Shown in pieces: positions 57,636 to 64,000 of a stretch of DNA of 64,000 nt. Under the pieces are notes generated by a model. That model saw only the letters and a list, made by a program, of their open reading frames with translations. It did no database searches and was not told where the DNA came from. Within the stretch, counting starts at the first letter, position 1, and every line of letters starts with the position of its first letter. The translations under genes and the position numbers were made by a program. Source of the stretch: Gautieria morchelliformis (lineage: Eukaryota > Basidiomycota > Agaricomycetes > Gomphales > Gomphaceae); NCBI GenBank assembly GCA_015179125.1, contig WHVA01000325.1, positions 62,001 to 126,000 of the forward strand, read 5' to 3'.

Positions 57636-60600
57636 TCAGAAGGATGATGCCACGCTGGCTACTTGGGAATCACATAACACCCGGTCACCGTAATCACCTT
57701 GCGTCACGCGAGGGCGCACTGTCAAAGTCCGCGTGAGACGGGCAGGTGGAGGTGTCTGGTAGAGCAGGCTTACATCAATTTGCTGGTCAGATTGTTCCGA
57801 GAGTGATGTGAGTTTGCCCTCATAGTACTCAATGACTTTGTGATAACGGGCGTGCACGGCTTCAGCTTGCGTGTGGGTGCCGGCCCACCAATCCTCTAAC
57901 TCCAAGCCTGTATCTCGCTCGTACGCGGTCTTCACGAAGAGTCGCATGCGTGGGTCCATGACTTGGCCTCGGAGTGACTCACCCAGTGTCTGGGCTTCAT
58001 CCGAGGCACCGGTCACTACTCGCCATCGTTTCCACATCGCGAATTCAAACAATACAGCATCTTCCTCGCAGCCGCAATGGCAATAGCCATCCTCGTGGGG
58101 GATGCCCTGCCGCCTCGTGCGGTTTACAGCGCGTCCAGATGTATCTGTACCTGTGACCCAGTACCGTCGCCCCCCCCCCCTTCGAAAACGTTCTTTTTTT
58201 GGCATACTTGCCATGCAATGGGCACAGGACATTGCCGTGACTTGTGGTCAAGAAGGCCAGCGAGACCTCACGGCTTGTCAGGGCAGCTTCAGGGAGAAAC
58301 CCTTGGACGGGGCAAGCCAGCTGGCGAATCTTCCCCGGTATAGTCACCCCGCGGGGTTCAGGGCAGTTGAGGTCGGCGACGTATTTCCGGATGGCTAGAA
58401 GGCTGCGCACTGCGAGCATGAGCATCAGTAGGACAGAGCAGGTAAGTTGCTCACTGGTGTAGAGCGACATGTCTCCCATGTCTTTTTCCAGGTCGGGGAT
58501 GAGGATCGCGTGGGGTGGCCCGGGCTCTGCACATACCAAGGCCAACTCGTATGAGCCTCTGGGCCATGCGAGTTGGTCAGAACCTACCTCTTTTGTTCAC
58601 GGGCCTCTGGCTGTCATGTTCTTCGTCGGTGTCCTCGTTTGAGGATGTGGTTGGACAGCTGTCACCTGCATCTGCCGCCGACTTGATGCTGGACCGGTGG
58701 GTGGCCCCATCGTCCGTGTCCCCAGTGGTTTCTGGTGTTCCACGGCGGCGCTTTTCTGGGGTCGCGGGACCTTGGTCAAACAAACATGCTGGGAGTGGTT
58801 GTTGCACGCACCTGCACCTGCACTCTGGGCCGAGGATGAGGGGCTGTGCGTGGCACGCTTGCCCAGACCATGCAAGCCCCCGCTGGTCACCGGGGGCATC
58901 ATGGCGTCATAAAGCGCCTGAGTGTGCCTAAGGGCTTGGGCTGCGTCATCAACAGCCTCTGGAGGATGGGAGGGTGGTCAGGATGGGGCCTGGCGATGGT
59001 TAGGGCGTGGGGCATACACACTCTTTGAGCCCCCTTTCACGCGTCGCCGTCTCTTGTCTTGCACCTCCTGTACGTGGTCACGTGTGGCTACCAGTTGCCT
59101 CTCGATGTCCTCAGGGCTATGTGAGGTGTTGGGTTGGGACATCTGGGAGATGTCAAGGGGATGCAGACAGGCGGTGGACATGGGCGTATGGGGAGTGGGA
59201 GATGGCGCCAAGGCGGCGGGCTCCTAGGCCACGTTAGGGAGGTATGGAGCAGAAATTATATCTGTTTCTTTCAACGGTCTACAAACACCGTCGCTCGTCA
59301 TTGTTTGTGGGATATGGAGCAGTAAAATCAACATATGCTATTTGTGGAGGGGAATGATGGGGGGCTCATATGTCCATGGTCTGCAAAGGCCGCCAATCAA
59401 CATCAAGAATGGCAGGCGAGTCCTGATCAGGCTCAGCCTAGGCCCCATGAGGGCGCCTAGTGCACATTGGGAGGTGGCCAAATTCGGCCTCGTAGGCTGA
59501 GACGAGAGCCTCAGCACGGTCTTTTTCGAGCACCACTTGCTCCTGCTCACCCTCCAGCTGCCTCAGAGCCTTGCTGAGGTCCAGGGCCTCCCGCCGCCGG
59601 GATTGCCAGAGCGCCGTGGTGATTTTGAGGAAAGCCCCGCCTAAATCATCTGCGCCGGTGGCATCATCCTCACGAAGCCTGGGACTGGAGTAGTGAACTG
59701 GGGGCAGGGTGGCCCCAGGGTGGTGAGCACCAAGGAACAACCAGCACCCAGTCTCCGCCGCCACACTTTCGGACTGGGGTGCAATAGTGAGTAGCAGTCC
59801 GGCCTTGTGCAAACTGGACCTACCCTGATGGCGAGGTCCTCTATCAGGCGGGCAAAGCGTGCACTGCATTTTGTCCCATCAGATTTGGGTGGGTGGATCG
59901 GACGGGACCGTCGGAGGGCTGAACGGAAACGGGTTAGGGACCCTGTGGGCCGTGACATAGATATTCAACCACTTACCCCATGGAGCATACCCACGCATGA
60001 GCCCCTCCACGTGGCCATATGCTGGGTTTGCACGGGTCACGCGGACCCGTTGGCCCGATCGCCCTGCATAGGATGAGGGAGAACCCACGCCCATGGTTCT
60101 CTCCGCGGTAGACTCGGACACTTCAGGCCCATGGGGTGTGTGGGTCACTGGGGGCGTGTGTGTGGCATCGGCACCCATCAGGGGGCCAGGCAGGCCCCCG
60201 GTGGTCGCTGAAACGGGGAGAGGACCTGGGGCCACGAATGGGTCCCAGGTCTGTATGTGCACTGCAGGGGCCACGGGGCAACCACTGGCGGTATCTTGCA
60301 AGTGTGTGGGACGTCCAGGAGGTGAGGGCTGCTCGGGGGTTAGGGGATGATCTGGCGACATGAGACTGCCCGGACATGGTGACAGGGTGGGCTCAGGCGC
60401 CCCTAACGACCTCATGTCCAGCCACCTCTGGGTTGGCGTGCGTGTGGGGCGGAGGTTGTACGTGCTTGGGCGGTGACCAGGGCCCAAGGGAGATGAAAGT
60501 GGGCCGCAGGTCATGCGGGGGGTGGTTGGGGGGGCAAGGCCTTCGCCATCTGGGAGCGTGGCAATGACAGTGGGCGGGTGATTCTAGGCCCAGGCCCTGG

Positions 60601-60906
60601 AGTCGGTGTGTGTTGAGGCTTCATGAGCCGCAGGTGGACCAAGGGGAGCCACGCGAACTCACCTGCAGGTAGACACGACCTGTCTTCGTATGGGGGCATT
60701 GGTTGCGCAATGGCCGCCCAGGGCAGATGCGGCACCGGTGGGGCATGGGCCGCGTCGTCTCTTATCCGTGTAGTTGACACGGCAGAGAGGGAATGGGAGG
60801 GCGGGGTTGGGTGCAGGGTTGGTGCGGTCCGGAGGCAGAGGTCAATAGGACAAAATGTGCTCATGGTCAAGACAAGCGAGCCGCCAAGTGCAAAGGGTAC
60901 GCACAC
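57636..60906 (-). CDS. Unrecognised proline-rich protein, possibly one multi-exon gene, exon borders uncertain
   Basis: A series of minus-strand open segments (about 60,906-60,511; 60,514-59,960; 59,958-59,438; 58,902-58,577; 58,545-58,200; 58,232-57,636) could be exons of one gene. The first two are Pro/Thr/His-rich and disordered-looking. The third has a coiled-coil segment (DLSKALRQLEGEQEQVVLEK) and the fourth is low complexity. The last two are more globular: LAIRKYVADLNCPEPRG, CHCGCEEDAVLFEFAMWKRW, ERDTGLELEDWWAGTHTQAE and AVHARYHKVIEYYEGKLTSL. I recognise no domain. A run of C/G near 58,173-58,182 could break a frame. Its position among mobile fragments suggests a lineage-specific or element-borne gene, or a relic. 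Treat the joined model as tentative. Confidence 0.35.
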
Positions 60907-60940
60907 TTAAAAGTGCCAAAAGCAGGGCGGTCGAGCGAGG

Positions 60941-61087
60941 GCCGCAGAGCTGGACACGGAGGCTTCATTGGCAGGCCCCGGGTGCGAGCTGGGTGGTCCC
61001 GCAAGGGCGGCAGAGCTGTAGATGGAGGGAGCAGCCTGAGGTCCCGGGTGCGAGTGGGGCGGTCCCACGGGGGCGGCAGAGCTGTCC
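60941..61087. repeat. Short GC-rich tandem repeat (about 67-bp unit)
   Basis: GGGCGGCAGAGCTG recurs at about 61,003 and 61,071, with a variant (GGGCCGCAGAGCTG) at about 60,938. The repeated CCGGGTGCGAG...GGTCCC lies between. Two full imperfect units and a partial third. Confidence 0.75.
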
Positions 61088-61343
61088 CCAACGGCACCCC
61101 GATTGCTCGAGATAGAAATTCCACACCGAGATATGTCACGGGATTCAACGCCGGCGAACTGAATATCCTGCCACCTTCGAAAATAGCCGAGGGGTTCAGT
61201 AATGCAGTGGACAGACAAGACATGGTGCATGAAGACCATTGGGATGCACGCCATGCATCCGAGTCAGTAGCGATCACAGGAAGCTCGACACCGAACGTGA
61301 CCGCCGTGGGCTATGGAGTGCTTGTCTGGCAAGCACGATCATT

Positions 61344-62000
61344 CATATGCTGAGGTCATACGAACAACAGCTCGTTGCCACTGGGAGCGGAGGCGCATCC
61401 TCAACGTTAGGAAGTGCACTCTTTTCTCCAGTGGATGGATTGGCGTCTAGCCATTGATCCATCTCGTCTGAGAGACCAGCGAATGGTCGCTTTCCAAGCA
61501 ACGAGATCCTATCCTCTGTGCGAGCAAACTCGGCGTGAGCTAGCTATATAAACAGTTGACGTCTGGACCTACCGCGTTAATATCTCCTTTTCTAATAACC
61601 GCGGCGCAACTTTCTCGACCGACGAACATTTATCCGTTAGTAATTCTGTTGTTTGACGATATGCAAGGCTGCCAGGACCGCCGGTTAGACAGGCAACGAC
61701 ACAGGATAAGCTCAACAGAACCACATACTTGATCATCTCCCGCACTTCATTGTCCAGCATCTCCCCAGTCTTCTCACTGAAAGGCTTCTGAAATGTCTCC
61801 CGTTGGCCCTCACCTCCGCCATAACTTACAGGTCCAACGATAGCGTTCATGCCATAATTTGCTACTGCCTCGAACACCATGCACGTGATTTTCTGCAGAT
61901 CGTCCTGCGTGCCTGTGGTGATCTGATCTGTACCAAAGAAAATCTCCTCGGAGATCTGACCGCAACTATCTCGAAGGCCATCATACGACAGTGCGCAATC
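61344..62000 (-). pseudogene. 5'-truncated mitochondrial m-AAA protease (AFG3/YTA12, FtsH family), C-terminal fragment
   Basis: Inner-membrane AAA protease; only the end of the M41 peptidase domain remains. On the minus strand from about 61,990: an MMAF/GQISEEIFFG-like start, then DQITTGTQDDLQKITCMVFE, AVANYGMNAIVGPVSYGG, QKPFSEKTGEMLDNEVREMI. After an intron (about 61,725-61,660) comes RQTTELLTDKCSSVEKVAPR with LLEKEILTR. After another (about 61,570-61,505) comes LLGKRPFAGLSDEMDQWLDA and a short tail, stop at 61344-61346. Family features (ITTGxQDDLQKIT, ANYGMN, FSEKT) are clear. The segment just before QISEEIFF is out of frame, the Walker and HEXXH parts are missing, and homology ends near 62,000 where an unrelated plus-strand ORF begins. 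Confidence 0.82.
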
Positions 62001-62004
62001 CCGA

Positions 62005-63127
62005 TTGTCAGCGCCGACCCCGACGACGACAACAACGGAAGGGCAGAGCGCACCTTCCGACTCTGTGTATGGCGTCCCAGATGGATGGGAGTCCGACTCA
62101 TCCGTCTGGAAGACATACGACCCCGAACGGGCACAGCGGCTGGCGGAACAGCCAAAGAAGAAGCGCAAGAAATTGCGGGGCTCCCCCCACGCCATCAATG
62201 GGCTAGCCATTGCGAAGGAAAGCGCAATTAGCGCTTACCTAGCGGCGTCACCGTCGCACACCATCAACGACTCCGCCCTTCAGCGGCGGGTAGCACAGAT
62301 CGAGGCCCAGTACATCGGGCCTGGTGTGGCCCTGCCTCCACCGGCGGGGACAGTTCGCCCTCCCTACCCGGGGGAGGGAGTGATCATACCACTCGGAGAC
62401 CCGCCGATCTCTGAGATGGGCCTCCTACCACGGCCGGTAGGAAAGGCCCAACAGCGTCGTACTCAATGGTACAACATCTGCCCGCTCGACGACCCACGCT
62501 TCGTTGAACTCATAGCACGGGCAAAAGAAACGCCGCAGCTCGCGCATACGTGTGAGATGATCGGCGTATTCAAACACGTTGAGCGCGAACAACGCGCTCG
62601 CAATCCCAAAAGGGATTGTCTCGTGATAGCGGACGGCACCCCGTACGACATCGTGGCCATCCTGAAGGGTTGGATACACAACCCTGAAGGGATCCCATCC
62701 GCCATCCGTGACAACGCGGACGGCACCTTCAACCTAGACGACATGGACGTCTGGATGTGGTTGAAGGCCCTCGCACCCTGGGTCAAAGGGGTCGCATCAC
62801 CACTCAGGGCGAGGTTACTAGACCTCTTCGGCTCGACAGACCAATGGTCGAGCCTCATCGACGCCAGGGAAGTGCTGACGCCTCAGAGCACCACCCTGCG
62901 GCGCTCAATCACGGGCCCATTCCCTGTGGAGGGCCGAGTCGGCCACGGGCCCCAACACCCAAGCGGAGACCACCGCTAGTGGTGAGGCTGACCAGCCTCA
63001 CCCAATCACCACCGATGACGTGGAGGTGCCCCTGGAGGAGTCACGTGCTCCTCCAGCCCCGTACAACGACGACATCGTCGTATCGGCCACTCTAGAGGAC
63101 TCCCTCATGGATGACCTCTATGAGTAA
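62005..63127 (+). pseudogene. Mobile-element-like ORF of unknown family, start lost and frameshifted near its end
   Basis: A 324-codon open frame (62,005-62,979) encodes a hydrophilic basic protein with a disordered N-terminus, a KKKRKK NLS-like patch, a central QRRTQWYNICPLDDPRFVEL region and a folded-looking C-terminal part (VIADGTPYDIVAILKGWIHN, NLDDMDVWMWLKALAPWVKG). It begins at TTG (L-SAPTPTTTTTEG) with no upstream ATG in frame before stops, so the start looks mutated or lies in a lost exon. At the 3' end the frame stops at 62,979, but the +1 frame continues as a coherent acidic tail (PITTDDVEVPLEESRAPPAP, to MDDLYE, TAA 63125-63127), implying a frameshift around 62,920-62,950. I suspect a gag-like or accessory protein of a retroelement, without family proof. 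Confidence 0.5.
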
Positions 63128-63241
63128 TAGTTAACCCCTATAGTTGTCTATAGAGGGGGAGGGTGTAAATAACCCATGTACCTACATGTACATTAGTTAT
63201 TATATAATCCCAGTGGGCCCCTTAGGGACCCACTGTATAGT

Positions 63242-63974
63242 TTATGCATGGGAACCGGCTAGTGGTCCCCATCGCATCTTACTCTTACCTGTCACTACGT
63301 AGCATTCAGAATACCACTCATTGGTCAAGTTCTGCAGTGCCCTTGTGATACAAGGTCCTAAGATCGACATCTTTTCAGACATCCTGTCCGGTCGTTGGGG
63401 CGCATCTGGGTGGATCTGCGTGGGTGGTTGCAAAGAGGCCAAAAGGTGCTTCTTGTTGTAAGCAAGGGTTATGCCGTCCCATATCGTTGCCGCGGGCGAC
63501 GGCCCGCACACGGGACAGGCCTTGGGTGAAGTCCATGCCTGCAGATGAACGTATGAGAACCATACGTTACGGAAGACTTCGACCGACACAAAGGGTCTGC
63601 TGGAACCATGTATCATGTACCTTCTCACGACTCCTTGTGTCCATGCACTGAATGGAGTTTCAGCGAGTGTGTACGCACTAGTGTATTCATCTAGGAGTTC
63701 ATGCGTAAACACGGAGTGATTGTTGTAATTAAACAGGCCCAGTGTGCCCAGGTCTGGGCCGCAAGAACGCCGTCCGCGCGCAGGGCAACTGGGGCATCGC
63801 ACCACCTGCATGACACGGTCCAAAGTGCATGTCAGGGTGTAAATCGTGCACTCAAGGGGTTTGATGCCCTGGTGTCCCGGCATGACTGTTATCTGAGGGT
63901 GCCATGCGCACCGTGAGCTTGCCTCTAGTGCCAACAGGGCCGGGGGACAGAGCGCTGTGCGCGTGAGCGAGTCA
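63242..63974 (-). CDS. CxC-type cysteine-cluster protein associated with KDZ transposons, partial
   Basis: Minus-strand frame open from about 63,934 to the stop at 63242, without an ATG, so an upstream exon probably lies towards or beyond the window end. Recognisable motifs are RCPSCPARGRRSCGPDLGTL (Cys pairs), GLFNYNNHSVFTHELLDEYT, AYTLAETPFSAWTQGVVRRY, SSRPFVSVEVFRNVWFSYVH and ACPVCGPSPAATIWDGITLA, then YNKKHLLASLQPPTQ. This combination resembles the CxC5/CxC6-like cysteine clusters found next to KDZ transposases in agaricomycetes; that comparison is from memory. The Cys pairs suggest zinc binding. The role in transposition is unknown. No KDZ transposase core is visible in the window. Confidence 0.6.
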
Positions 63975-64000
63975 CGGCTATCCTCGCCCGGGAGGGCCGC

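Noticed and set aside
1-63974. CRISPR arrays, rRNA operons and bacterial-type operons
   Set aside because: Intron-rich eukaryotic genes throughout. The only regular repeats are the minisatellites and transposon termini described.

Overview
The window looks like nuclear DNA of an agaricomycete (mushroom-forming basidiomycete). Genes are dense and broken by many short GT..AG introns (mostly 40-75 bp). Several families are typical of that group: expanded alpha-kinases, degenerate protein kinases, rve-type integrase transposons and KDZ-associated cysteine-cluster proteins. Exon joins were made by eye from reading frames and splice motifs, so spans are firmer than individual exon ends.

Bases 1-23,600 are a conserved housekeeping block: the C-terminal part of a kinesin-5 motor, a very large uncharacterised protein with two C1-like zinc fingers, TFIID subunit TAF13, a degenerate protein kinase, an NSRP1-like splicing factor, a DUF4211 protein, the elongation factor SPT6 and a small membrane protein. 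Bases 23,843-26,411 are a non-autonomous terminal-inverted-repeat (TIR) transposon that carries a broken, partly duplicated fragment of a Zn2Cys6 transcription-factor gene.

Bases 28,100-45,400 hold an L-type amino-acid transporter, the copper chaperone ATX1 directly upstream of a ferric reductase (a plausible metal-uptake pair), the tRNA methyltransferase TRM1, a STE11-type MAP kinase kinase kinase and a C2H2 zinc-finger protein. A 3-kb stretch (41.5-44.5 kb) shows no gene I can support.

Bases 45,915-55,295 are the main discovery. A 9.4-kb unit is bounded by 98-bp TIRs and an 8-bp direct repeat, and a second 4.8-kb unit with 42-bp TIRs is nested inside it, flanked by a 6-bp target duplication. 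Each unit carries the same pair of genes, converging: a DDE (rve-like) integrase and an alpha-kinase with an N-terminal zinc-ribbon region. The nested copy interrupts the alpha-kinase gene of the outer copy, and removing it with one target copy rejoins the frame. In the outer element both genes start inside the TIRs and share their first residues. Only the nested integrase reads open throughout. This looks like a transposon lineage in which an alpha-kinase is a resident partner gene.

Bases 55,600-63,974 are repeat-rich: a 1.3-kb GC-rich minisatellite with a longer-period repeat of about 520 bp, a poorly understood proline-rich minus-strand gene, a 5'-truncated mitochondrial m-AAA protease fragment abutting a degraded mobile-element-like ORF, and part of a KDZ-transposon-associated protein running towards the window end.
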